Shown: piece by piece, positions 17,369-25,966 of the stretch
Layout of the letters: each line of letters starts with the position of its first letter
Numbering within the stretch: position 1 is the first letter of the stretch
Made by a program: the position numbers and the translations under genes
Notes under the pieces: generated by a model
The model's database searches: none
The model's input: only the letters and a program-made list of their open reading frames with translations
Told to the model about the DNA's origin: nothing
Assembly: GCA_035528035.1 (NCBI GenBank)
Contig: DATKZI010000052.1
Location: 62,001-126,000, forward strand
Direction: 5' to 3'
DNA: 64,000 nucleotides
From: JABLTI01 sp035528035
GTDB lineage: Archaea; Asgardarchaeota; Heimdallarchaeia; JABLTI01

Positions 17369-18511
17369 TTATTTTTTGAAGATATCATGTAGAGTTTCTA
17401 CAATTAATTGCATATTCTCCTTTGTCACTCCGGGATGTATTGGTATTTCAAAATGTGACCTTCCAATACGTTCTGCATTTGGGCAATTTACCTTGCTATA
17501 ATCAGGGAATTTTATAAATTCAGCCCAGTAATAATAAGAATTAATTTCTGTATAGGCAGGTTGCTTATATGATGGTATGTCATAAATTTGTCGAGTACCA
17601 ATTTCTTTAGCTTTTAATCTATCAATAACAGTTTGCACTGGTAAATCTTCTCTATCAGTTCTACCTGCAGCAATATACCAACCATGAACAGCTTTATCAT
17701 AAATTTTCTGTAAAGCAAATCCTTCAATATCAGCTGTTTCCTTAATTAAGAAATTAGCATGCTCATTTCGAATTTTAAGCATTTCTGGTAATTTTTTCAT
17801 TTGTTCAAGACCAATTGCTGCATGAAGATTTGAAGTACGATAATTATAACCAATTTTTGTATGGAAATATCCTCCTTTTGGAGTTCTTCCATGATTTCGA
17901 ATACACAAAATCTCATCTTTTAATTCTTCATTATCTGTAACAATAGCTCCACCTTCACCAAATGGAAGATTCTTTGAAGCATAAAATGAAAAGCAACCTA
18001 CATCACCAATTGTGCCTGTATGCTTACCATCAAAATAAGCACCATGAGATTGACAAGCATCCTCAATTAGCAGTAAATTATGATCATCTGCGATATCTTT
18101 CAAAGCTTTCATATCACATGGATTGCCAAAAATATGAACTGGTAAAATAGCCTTTGTTTTATCGGTTATTTTCTCTTCTACTTTCTCTGGGTCTAGATTA
18201 TATGTTTCAGGATCAATATCAGCAAAAATTGGTATTGCGCCATTAAACAAAATACTGTTACTTGAAGCAATAAAAGTAAATGGTGTTGTAATAACTTCAT
18301 TGCCAGGTTTTACACCTGAGCATTCTAATGCTAAATGAAGAGAGGTAGTTCCATTAGAGGTTACTACTGCATATTTAGATTTAACAAATTCAGAGAATTG
18401 CTTCTCAAATTCTCTAGCGACAGGACCTTCAGCTAGATATTTCGAGTCTATCACATCATTCAAAGCTTTCTTTTCAGCTTCGCCGACTTGTGGATCTACT
18501 ACTTTAATCAT
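17369..18511 (-). CDS. DegT/DnrJ/EryC1/StrS family aminotransferase
   Basis: The protein has 380 residues, a normal length for this PLP-dependent family, which usually transfers an amino group from glutamate to a keto sugar nucleotide for glycan synthesis. Seen are KYAVVTSNGTTSLHLAL, the LLIEDACQSHGA segment with the PLP-contacting Asp and Gln, and FSFYASKNLPFGEGGA with the Schiff-base Lys. No sugar-nucleotide genes are adjacent, so the substrate is unknown. It may serve surface polysaccharide or N-glycan synthesis. Confidence 0.9.
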   Translation of the reverse strand: MIKVVDPQVGEAEKKALNDVIDSKYLAEGPVAREFEKQFSEFVKSKYAVVTSNGTTSLHLALECSGVKPGNEVITTPFTFIASSNSILFNGAIPIFADIDPETYNLDPEKVEEKITDKTKAILPVHIFGNPCDMKALKDIADDHNLLLIEDACQSHGAYFDGKHTGTIGDVGCFSFYASKNLPFGEGGAIVTDNEELKDEILCIRNHGRTPKGGYFHTKIGYNYRTSNLHAAIGLEQMKKLPEMLKIRNEHANFLIKETADIEGFALQKIYDKAVHGWYIAAGRTDREDLPVQTVIDRLKAKEIGTRQIYDIPSYKQPAYTEINSYYYWAEFIKFPDYSKVNCPNAERIGRSHFEIPIHPGVTKENMQLIVETLHDIFKK

Positions 18512-18707
18512 TAAATGGTACCTCGATTTTTCCTATCAAAGGAAGTTTAACATTTTTGCTTGAAATCAACTATCTCATCATAATAAGTTTGTTACCATTT
18601 TAAAAAAAATAAAGTTGTTATTCGACTGGATATATTTTTTATATCCTATGGAATCTTTTTTAGGTTTAAATAAATTGAAATGAACATTAACTAGGAATTA
18701 CTCGACC

Positions 18708-19727
18708 TTGAAGATTGATATAGAAGATATTATCATATCAGAAGCAAAAGAAGGGCATGTAGAAGATTGGACATATGTTTTTCTTAAAGGACTCTCTAGT
18801 TATCGTTGGATGTCTCGCTTTATAAAAGATCAAAATATTTCCGAAGTAGATATAGAGATATCATACATTGATGATGTAAAACACAAAAATCCTAATGATT
18901 TATTTCTTATAGCTCATTATAATAAAATTCCTGTAGGTATTATTCGACTTGAGGAGTATTGGTTACCAAAAACAATGAAAATTCTCAGTCATTTCCCACT
19001 AGTTATTCTTAGATACCAAAGAAGTGGTATAGGTAGTCTTCTGGTTAAAGAAGCAATAATACGAGCTCAAAAAATAGGTTTTACAAATATTTGGTCTGAA
19101 TGTTGGTCAAAAGACAAAAGGGAAATCTCTGTGTATCAATCTTTTTTTGAAAAAATAGGATTCAAAAATGAATCAAATAGATTAGAAATGAATTGTAATC
19201 TTGATAGATTCAAGAGTAAGAATTTTCCTGATAAACAAGAACTTACAAAGATTATTTCTTCAAATTTAAGTGATGAATTTGTTGAAACTATGAGCAAAAG
19301 CTATACTGTTTCTAATGATAAATTACATATAATAGAAAATCTTGGCGATCCAATTGTTTGTCGAGGATTCTTAATGAAAACACATAGTATTTTTGAAAGG
19401 ATTGGATTAGATGTTAAATTTATTCTCTCTAAATATAAAGAACAGAATTGCGCAGCAATGATGATTGCTTCATCAAAATATAAAGGAATGGTTTTAGAAA
19501 TAGGGGTTAGACCAGAATTTCGAAAACTGAAAATAGGTCAAACACTTATTGTTGATTTTTTAAACGAATTAAAGGATAAAAAATGCAAGGAAGTCATTTT
19601 AGGTGTAGATGAAGAAAATATGCCAGCTGTTAATCTTTATTTAAAACTTGGTTTTCAACAAACTTGGTTTGGCTCTATGTTTTTATTACATGATTATGAA
19701 AAACTAGGACTAAAAAATAAAACTTAA
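18708..19727 (+). CDS. Double GNAT-domain acetyltransferase
   Basis: The protein has 339 residues and carries two GNAT folds. The first (about 1-165) has the acetyl-CoA loop as RYQRSGIGSLLVKEAI and ends with VYQSFFEKIGF. The second (about 175-335) has RPEFRKLKIGQTLIVDFL and ends with AVNLYLKLGFQQT. The start is a TTG with AGGA upstream. The tatD gene starts nine bases after its stop, so the two are probably co-transcribed. The substrate is unknown. Confidence 0.8.
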   Translation: MKIDIEDIIISEAKEGHVEDWTYVFLKGLSSYRWMSRFIKDQNISEVDIEISYIDDVKHKNPNDLFLIAHYNKIPVGIIRLEEYWLPKTMKILSHFPLVILRYQRSGIGSLLVKEAIIRAQKIGFTNIWSECWSKDKREISVYQSFFEKIGFKNESNRLEMNCNLDRFKSKNFPDKQELTKIISSNLSDEFVETMSKSYTVSNDKLHIIENLGDPIVCRGFLMKTHSIFERIGLDVKFILSKYKEQNCAAMMIASSKYKGMVLEIGVRPEFRKLKIGQTLIVDFLNELKDKKCKEVILGVDEENMPAVNLYLKLGFQQTWFGSMFLLHDYEKLGLKNKT

Positions 19728-19735
19728 TCAGTTAG

Positions 19736-20518
19736 GTGATGATTATAATGCAAGCTATTGATACCCATTGTCATATCTCACATACCTTAAAACGGGGTTT
19801 AAAATTAAATATTCTGTTACAACATGCTCAAGCAAATAATGTAATTGCTATAATTGATTCTCCAGTTTCAATAGATGATTATCTACAATCTATACGTTAT
19901 CATCGAAGTAATCCTAAGAAAATCTATGTTACATTAGGAGCTTCACCAGCAGGTTATCATGAAATGAATATTGATGAGTTAATAGGCAATATACGTTCAT
20001 ATGCAGGAAAAAAAGAAATTGTGGGTATAGGTGAAGTTGGTTTAGATTATTATTGGGTTAAAGATTATACAATAAGAAAAAAACAGCATGAAACATTTAA
20101 GCGATTCATTGATCTTGCTAATGAATTGCAGTTACCATTGATCATTCACAGTCGAGATGCTGAAGAAGAAGCAGTAAAAGAACTTACCATAGCAGAAACT
20201 CCTGTGATAATGCATAGCTTTGGTGGGGATATTGATACAGCACTTGAATGTATAGACCGTGGTCATTATATTTCTATACCAACTTGTGTAACAAATAGAA
20301 GAAAACATAGACGATTAGCTAAAGAAATTCCTTTGGATTTCCTAATTACTGAAACAGATTCACCCTATCTTTCACCTTTTCCAGATAAAAAACGAAATGA
20401 ACCTGCAAATGTAATTTATGCAGTAAAAGAAATCGCCAAAATAAAAGAAATATCAGAAAATGAAGTCTCTAAAGTAATTGTCAATAATGCTAAAAAAATT
20501 TTCAATCTAAAATTATAA
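19736..20518 (+). CDS. tatD: TatD family metal-dependent hydrolase
   Basis: A TIM-barrel metal-dependent hydrolase; relatives are 3'-5' DNA/RNA exonucleases acting in repair and RNA turnover. The protein has 260 residues, the normal length. Metal-binding motifs are AIDTHCHI at the N-terminus, GEVGLDYYW with the metal-bridging Glu, LIIHSRDA, VIMHSFGG and ITETDSPYL near residue 210. It follows the GNAT gene by nine bases; the short gap and a GGTGAT-type site support co-transcription. An in-frame ATG a few codons downstream is a possible alternative start. Confidence 0.9.
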   Translation: MMIIMQAIDTHCHISHTLKRGLKLNILLQHAQANNVIAIIDSPVSIDDYLQSIRYHRSNPKKIYVTLGASPAGYHEMNIDELIGNIRSYAGKKEIVGIGEVGLDYYWVKDYTIRKKQHETFKRFIDLANELQLPLIIHSRDAEEEAVKELTIAETPVIMHSFGGDIDTALECIDRGHYISIPTCVTNRRKHRRLAKEIPLDFLITETDSPYLSPFPDKKRNEPANVIYAVKEIAKIKEISENEVSKVIVNNAKKIFNLKL

Positions 20519-20611
20519 CAAAAAAAATATTGACGAGTTTACATATTAAGCAATATTTAAAGACTTTATACCTCTATTACTTTATTACAGAACTGAATTG
20601 TTTGTGATTAT

Positions 20612-21394
20612 ATGAATGCTACACCAAGTAAAACTCTTTGGGATTCAATACCAAACTATCAAAGGAGAAATCCTGAAAGTATAAATCCCCCCTCAGAGAG
20701 AATTAATCCTGATATTGAAGGTTCACATTTCTGGGTAATTATTGCTACTAATTGGCACATGATGCATCCATTAGTCCAAGATGTTCTTTATGTGTGGTAT
20801 AGAGAATTAACCAGACATAAAGGAGGGAAAGAAGATGAAATTGATCCAAAATCAACTGAAGCTTTACTTCATAGATTTAATGAGTTGGATGGTAAAATAA
20901 AAGCCTTTGATTTAGAGCGTTCAAATTTAGAACAAGAATTAAACATTAGAGATCGTGATTTTCAAAGATTAAGATCGATTACTGGTAAAAGAGAAAAGGA
21001 AAATATTGAAGTTCAACAAATGCTAGGAAAAAGTTTCCAAGATAAAATAATGCTAAAACAAGAAGAATTAGATCAAAAAGAAGAAGCTATCCGAGATTTG
21101 AAACAAAAAATAAGAGAATTGGAAAGTCAAATACAAACAAAAATTGAACCAAAATCACATGAGACTGGTACCAGTAATATTATTATTCCTGAATCATGCA
21201 ATGAATCACAAATTATTCAAGAACTAAAACATCATCTTGATGAGAGGACAAATCTCCTTAAACAAGTGGGTGAGAAATTAAAAGAAGTAAATGATAAATT
21301 CACCCATCAAAAGCATATTATTGCTGATTTAGAGGATCAAATTAAAGCAAAGGACGAAAAAATTAGAGAAATAAAAGGTCTATTGCAAATTTAA
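20612..21394 (+). CDS. Coiled-coil protein coupled to Rab-like GTPase gene
   Basis: The protein has 260 residues. The N-terminal about 70 residues form a compact non-coiled region with many aromatic residues (FWVIIATNWHMMHPLVQDVLYVWY). From about residue 85 to the end it is almost continuous coiled coil, with one break rich in Ser, Thr and Ile at about 185-205. It ends just before the Rab-like GTPase gene, and the GTPase itself has a C-terminal coiled coil, so a physical complex is plausible. I do not recognise the N-terminal domain. It is probably a cytoplasmic effector or scaffold, which is an inference. Confidence 0.65.
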   Translation: MNATPSKTLWDSIPNYQRRNPESINPPSERINPDIEGSHFWVIIATNWHMMHPLVQDVLYVWYRELTRHKGGKEDEIDPKSTEALLHRFNELDGKIKAFDLERSNLEQELNIRDRDFQRLRSITGKREKENIEVQQMLGKSFQDKIMLKQEELDQKEEAIRDLKQKIRELESQIQTKIEPKSHETGTSNIIIPESCNESQIIQELKHHLDERTNLLKQVGEKLKEVNDKFTHQKHIIADLEDQIKAKDEKIREIKGLLQI

Positions 21395-21419
21395 CGTGTA
21401 TATTAAAGGATTGATTAAA

Positions 21420-22241
21420 GTGGCTAAGCTCATATGGAAGGTTGTTCTCATTGGTGATCCTGCTGTTGGAAAGACAAGTATTAGAAGAAAATACCTTGGT
21501 GAAACAACTCTAAAAGAATATATTTACACTATAGGTGCAGATTTCGCGACAAAACGAATTATATTAAATGAAAAGTTATCCGTACAATACCAGATTTTTG
21601 ATTTAGCAGGTCAAACAAAATTTGATAAAGTTAGAGCTTCTTTCTATTCAGGTGTTCAAGCAGCAATTTTAGTTTATGACATTACTAACAGTGAGACTCT
21701 TGCTAATTTGCCAAAATGGGTTAAAGAAATTAAGAAAAATAATGACGGAACACTTGAAACATTTGTAGTGGTTGGTAATAAAATTGACTTGAAAGAACAA
21801 AAACAATGTGATGATAAAGAACTCAATAGTTTCCTTAATAGCTTATCAAAAGAAATGGGTCATAATATTCTCCACATTTACACAAGCGCTTTAACTGGTG
21901 AAAATATCGATCTCCTTTTCAAGAAAATTACTGAACAATTATTGTTATCAGCTAGTAAGGATTCACCACAAATTGCTAATCTAGCAAAAGATTTTCTACC
22001 GGAAAAGCTACCAACTAAAAAGGTAGAGAAGATACCAGAAGTACCGATAATGATTGCTACAAAACAAGTAACAGAAAATCCTTTAGAAAAGAAGCTCAAT
22101 CATTTTGAGCTTGAAATAAACCATATAAAATTAGAAATTCAAGAAATACATACTGATATTAAATATTTAAAGGATTTAATTTTGAAATTCCTATATGAAA
22201 ACAAAAAAATCTTAGAAGAATTGAATATTAATATTGATTGA
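21420..22241 (+). CDS. Rab/Ras-like small GTPase with C-terminal coiled coil
   Basis: The protein has 273 residues from the GTG at 21420, chosen because GGATTGATTAAA precedes it; an in-frame GTG at 21396 has no such site. The G domain (about 1-170) has all the motifs: GDPAVGKTS (P-loop), a switch I Thr in YTIGADFATK, DLAGQ (with the catalytic Gln), NKIDL and TSAL. The YTIGADF switch is Rab-like. The C-terminal extension (about 185-273) ends in a coiled coil. There is no C-terminal Cys for prenylation. Asgard genomes are rich in such GTPases. Confidence 0.88.
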   Translation: MAKLIWKVVLIGDPAVGKTSIRRKYLGETTLKEYIYTIGADFATKRIILNEKLSVQYQIFDLAGQTKFDKVRASFYSGVQAAILVYDITNSETLANLPKWVKEIKKNNDGTLETFVVVGNKIDLKEQKQCDDKELNSFLNSLSKEMGHNILHIYTSALTGENIDLLFKKITEQLLLSASKDSPQIANLAKDFLPEKLPTKKVEKIPEVPIMIATKQVTENPLEKKLNHFELEINHIKLEIQEIHTDIKYLKDLILKFLYENKKILEELNINID

Positions 22242-22333
22242 ACAAATAATTTGGATTAATAAAATTCTCCAATTTATTTAAAAATTGCAATTGCTTACCT
22301 ATCTAAAAAGATAGAAAATATTGGGGTCAAGGT

Positions 22334-23338
22334 ATGTCATTAATTAAAAAGGGATATACTAGAACATATTTATTTTTCACAATATTGTTTATGATTATAT
22401 CAGTTAATTTTGTTGATAGCTCAATACTAATTTTACCTAATGTGCAAGTAAATGATGAGTTTATTTGGAAAGTTAATTACACAAATTCTATTGATCCTAC
22501 AAAGGATAAAATTGGTAAGTGTCGAATAGATATTGTCTCCATTGGATTAGAGAGCATAGATTATTTATATACTGACACATATGAGACTTTTATTTCAGGG
22601 AATATGAATCCAAATATGACTCTTCGAAATTTCCCTATGGGAACAATAAATGAAATTACTAGCATACCAACTTTGGAAGCAATATTACCTAAAATTTGCC
22701 TAATTTCCATTAATTGGTCTGAGAATGCTCAATTATTCCTCAATGGAAGTTATTCACCTTATCAATACTATAGTATAGAAAATCCTGCTGAAAGCATTTT
22801 TATTTATAATAATTTATTTTTCTTTAAAGGAGCTTTTCGCAGAGCATGTATTTTTAGGCATGAATTTTACAATAACACAGCAGAAGAATTTAAACTTCAA
22901 GGTGATGATGTAAACGGATTTATGGAATCAGTATACTTACGAGAGTCTGGAATTTTATTACAGTATGAGTTTCTTGTTACTGTTGTTGATACTGAAGCAA
23001 CTTTAGGTCTATCAATTAAACTTGAAAAATCAACAGTTAGTCTCGGTTTATCAAAATGGTCAAAGATACTCACACCAATAACAGTTATGATTGGACCCTA
23101 TATAGCTATAGGCTTTTTTGGTGGTATGATCTCTATTCCAATCTATAATAAAAGAAGAAAAAATTCAATTAAAGAAGCAAAAGAGAAAGCACTAGATATA
23201 ATCAAGTTAGAAAGCGAAGTAAAAGAGATACAGAAAAACATTACAGATGACTATTATTTTATCGAAACATGTCCGTTTTGTATGAAAGATTATCCTGCAT
23301 CAGAAAAGAAATGCCCTTATTGTCAAGGTAGAAAATAG
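22334..23338 (+). CDS. Surface protein with C-terminal cytoplasmic zinc ribbon, copy 1
   Basis: The protein has 334 residues: an N-terminal signal or anchor (about 11-30), an extracellular beta-rich domain (about 35-235) with potential N-glycosylation sites, a membrane helix (about 240-265), a charged cytoplasmic helix, and a C-terminal zinc ribbon with CPFC and CPYC. The gene at 23483 is a clear paralogue: both share MTLRNFP, NWSEN, YSIENPAESIFIY-like and LGLSKWSK motifs and the same order of parts. The two probably arose by tandem duplication. The zinc ribbon on the inside could pass a signal from an outside ligand. The family is unknown to me. Confidence 0.65.
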   Translation: MSLIKKGYTRTYLFFTILFMIISVNFVDSSILILPNVQVNDEFIWKVNYTNSIDPTKDKIGKCRIDIVSIGLESIDYLYTDTYETFISGNMNPNMTLRNFPMGTINEITSIPTLEAILPKICLISINWSENAQLFLNGSYSPYQYYSIENPAESIFIYNNLFFFKGAFRRACIFRHEFYNNTAEEFKLQGDDVNGFMESVYLRESGILLQYEFLVTVVDTEATLGLSIKLEKSTVSLGLSKWSKILTPITVMIGPYIAIGFFGGMISIPIYNKRRKNSIKEAKEKALDIIKLESEVKEIQKNITDDYYFIETCPFCMKDYPASEKKCPYCQGRK

Positions 23339-23482
23339 AATAGAAACTCATTCATTTCGAACCCGAAATAAACCATATAGAATTAGAAATACATACTAAT
23401 AGGAATTAAAATTAATGAAAAAAACAATTAGTACATTGAACAATTCCTATGTAAATATAGGGTAGCCAAATCATCGAAATAA

Positions 23483-24559
23483 TTGGGGTTCATTATAGTG
23501 AAAATAAAAAAGGGATATACTAAAACATCGCTTTTACTAGTTATTGTTATTTTTTCTGTTATTGCCAGTTATTCTGATTGTTCAGTTATGATTCAATCTA
23601 TGATTGAAAATGGAGATGAATTTATTTGGGATGCTGAATATTCTTACAGTTTTGATGATGAAGAATATGAATCACAAAAAACTAAAATAATAGTCGATTA
23701 TATTGGATCAGATTTTATTAACTATAGTCTTTACTATTTGAGCAGTATGCATCCAGATTTATTGGTTTATAGAAAAGTTGATAATGATTATAATATTCAA
23801 AGGATATTTACTTTTTCAAGTTCTATGTACCCATATATGACCCTTCGTAATTTCCCTTTAGGAACAACATCAACTATAACTAATATCCCAGAACTACATT
23901 CAGTATTACCAAATCTCTGTTTCATTTCAACGAATTGGTCTGAGAATTGTCAATTATTTATTAATGGTACTTATTCTAATTATCAAGATTATAACATTGA
24001 AAATCCTGCTGAAAGTATTTTTATTTATAGCAATCTCTATATGGTTAAAGGGGCTTTTCGCAAAGTATGTATTTTTGTTCATAACTTCCATGATAGTATT
24101 TCCGAAGAATTTAAAATCCTAAATATTGGAGTCGAAGGGAGAATGGAAGCAGTTTATTTAGAGGATTCTGGTATACTAGCAAGTTATGAATTACATCTTG
24201 TAAGCTCGGATCTAAACTATAGATTAGATATTTCAGTTAAATTAAAACAATCATCCGTGGAACTTGGTTTATCGAAGTGGTCAAAATTGTTAATTCCTGT
24301 GCCAGTCATTACTATTCCTTATTTAGCAATTAGTACTTTTGGATGGGGAGTATTGATCTATGGTCAAAATAAGAGAAGAATCGATAAGAAAAAGGAAGCT
24401 ATAAGGAAAGAGAAAGAAATAATCGAATTAGAAGAAGAAATAAAAGAGAAACAGAAGAATATAACTGAAGATTATTATTTTATTGAAAAATGCTCATTTT
24501 GTTTGAAGGAAATTCCAAAAGGAAAAAATATCTGCCCAAATTGCAAAGGGAAAAAATAA
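23483..24559 (+). CDS. Surface protein with C-terminal cytoplasmic zinc ribbon, copy 2
   Basis: The protein has 358 residues and the same plan as its neighbour at 22334: signal or anchor, ectodomain (about 40-260), membrane helix (about 263-290), charged helix and zinc ribbon with CSFC and CPNC. Shared blocks include MTLRNFPLGT, NPAESIFIYSNLY and LGLSKWSK. It is longer because of an insertion after the first ectodomain strands (about 65-105). The intergenic DNA is 144 bases. Its stop is followed by a hairpin shared with the convergent gene. Confidence 0.65.
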   Translation: MGFIIVKIKKGYTKTSLLLVIVIFSVIASYSDCSVMIQSMIENGDEFIWDAEYSYSFDDEEYESQKTKIIVDYIGSDFINYSLYYLSSMHPDLLVYRKVDNDYNIQRIFTFSSSMYPYMTLRNFPLGTTSTITNIPELHSVLPNLCFISTNWSENCQLFINGTYSNYQDYNIENPAESIFIYSNLYMVKGAFRKVCIFVHNFHDSISEEFKILNIGVEGRMEAVYLEDSGILASYELHLVSSDLNYRLDISVKLKQSSVELGLSKWSKLLIPVPVITIPYLAISTFGWGVLIYGQNKRRIDKKKEAIRKEKEIIELEEEIKEKQKNITEDYYFIEKCSFCLKEIPKGKNICPNCKGKK

Positions 24560-24562
24560 GAA

Positions 24563-24588
24563 AGAACTTGTAATAAGAAACAAGTTCT
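24563..24588. terminator. Hairpin between convergent genes
   Basis: Nine-base perfect arms (AGAACTTGT / ACAAGTTCT) enclose 8 bases, placed between the stop at 24559 and the stop at 24587 of the opposing gene. It can form in transcripts from either strand. No strong T-run follows. Confidence 0.4.
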
Positions 24589-25966
24589 AACCATTAATGG
24601 TAAAACCATTGAAAGCTACGGTGGGTGTTTTTATGTTCGGTAAAAGTTTAGAATCTGAACCTATGTGTAAAATGTCCTTGTAACTCTTGTAAAGGTTACC
24701 GGCAATGGTTATGGAATCCAAAGAGTGCTTAATTTCACCTTTTTCTATGAGATAAGCGGAGGTAGCAACACAAGAGAAATCACCGGAAATAAGATTTGAA
24801 TGAACCATTCCCATAACAGAATCCATAACGTAAATACCTTTATCGATTTCAGAAATTATCTCGTCAAATCCTTTAGTACCAGGTTTTATTACAATTGTAG
24901 TAGGTGCAATATTGGGGGTACTTTCATAACTATTAGCTCTAGCAGCATTACCAGTACTTTTAGCTTTTCCAAGATTTCCGTAATAGCTATCATAAAGGAA
25001 GGAATGTAAAACACCTTTCTCAATAATTTTTGTTGTGTGTCTTGGAGCGCCTTCTTCATCAATAGCAGAAGTGCTTGTTCCTTCAGGTAATTGACCATCA
25101 TCAACGATCTCAAGAGCGTCAATACCAACTTTATCACCTAACTTGTCCATAAAGTAGCTATTCTTCTCTACAACCTGACGACCATTAATAGAAGACTGAA
25201 GAGAAGCTTGCCAAAAACCACTCATGACCAAAGGATTCCAAACAGTTGGAAGTATACCGGTATGACCTAATGGTTTTGAATTTAATAGATTAATGGCTTT
25301 TTTAGCACAAGAAATACCAACAGATTGATCTTGAGGGATTCCTCGAGTAACAGAGAAATCAAAAGCATTCTTTCTTTGAGAACCTTCCATAGCAGTAATA
25401 TCTGTAACTAATACGTAAGCAGTGAATAGTGAAGCAGCTGAAACGCCTTCAGTATTTGCTACAGCATAACCACCATAAATGGATTGAGTTTGAGCCATAA
25501 CTGAAATGATTCGCTTATCATATTCCTTTGCTTCTTTGAATATTCTATTAGTACTTTTAACAATATCCTCAGAAGAAGCAGAAATGATATTATGGTCAAT
25601 GAGACCATCTTTTGCTGGTTTTTGTTTAGGCATAAAAGTTTCAAAGCCTTTATTCTCTTGATTAATAGTTTTAACCACAGAAATTGCTTCATTAATAGCA
25701 TGCTTAAGTGACTCCTCGGTCATACCACTCATTGCTGCGAAGCCTATTTTTTTACCTTTAGCTAAACGAACACCAATACCTTCATTCAAACCGTCACGAG
25801 CATCAATCATACCTGATTGATTTTGGACATTCAGGGTATTTTGACTTGAAATATAGATTTCTGCTTGATCAGCACCTTGATTTTTAGCATATTTCAAACC
25901 AGTATCAGCTAAAGAAAGTAAATCATCTTTTAAAGTATCAAAACCCATTTTATTGTTCGCCTCCAA
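24587..25966 (-). CDS. pmbA: TldE/PmbA-type subunit of TldD/E metallopeptidase
   Basis: The protein has 459 residues and matches the PmbA/TldE family, the non-zinc partner of TldD. Typical stretches are GIGVRLAKGKKIGFAAMSG, EGTSTSAIDEEGAPRHTT and GVLHSFLYDSYYGNLGKA. It lacks the HExxxH motif. Its start overlaps the tldD stop by 17 bases, so the pair is translationally coupled. In bacteria TldD/E digests unfolded peptides and processes some modified peptides; the archaeal substrate is unknown. Confidence 0.88.
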   Translation of the reverse strand: MEANNKMGFDTLKDDLLSLADTGLKYAKNQGADQAEIYISSQNTLNVQNQSGMIDARDGLNEGIGVRLAKGKKIGFAAMSGMTEESLKHAINEAISVVKTINQENKGFETFMPKQKPAKDGLIDHNIISASSEDIVKSTNRIFKEAKEYDKRIISVMAQTQSIYGGYAVANTEGVSAASLFTAYVLVTDITAMEGSQRKNAFDFSVTRGIPQDQSVGISCAKKAINLLNSKPLGHTGILPTVWNPLVMSGFWQASLQSSINGRQVVEKNSYFMDKLGDKVGIDALEIVDDGQLPEGTSTSAIDEEGAPRHTTKIIEKGVLHSFLYDSYYGNLGKAKSTGNAARANSYESTPNIAPTTIVIKPGTKGFDEIISEIDKGIYVMDSVMGMVHSNLISGDFSCVATSAYLIEKGEIKHSLDSITIAGNLYKSYKDILHIGSDSKLLPNIKTPTVAFNGFTING

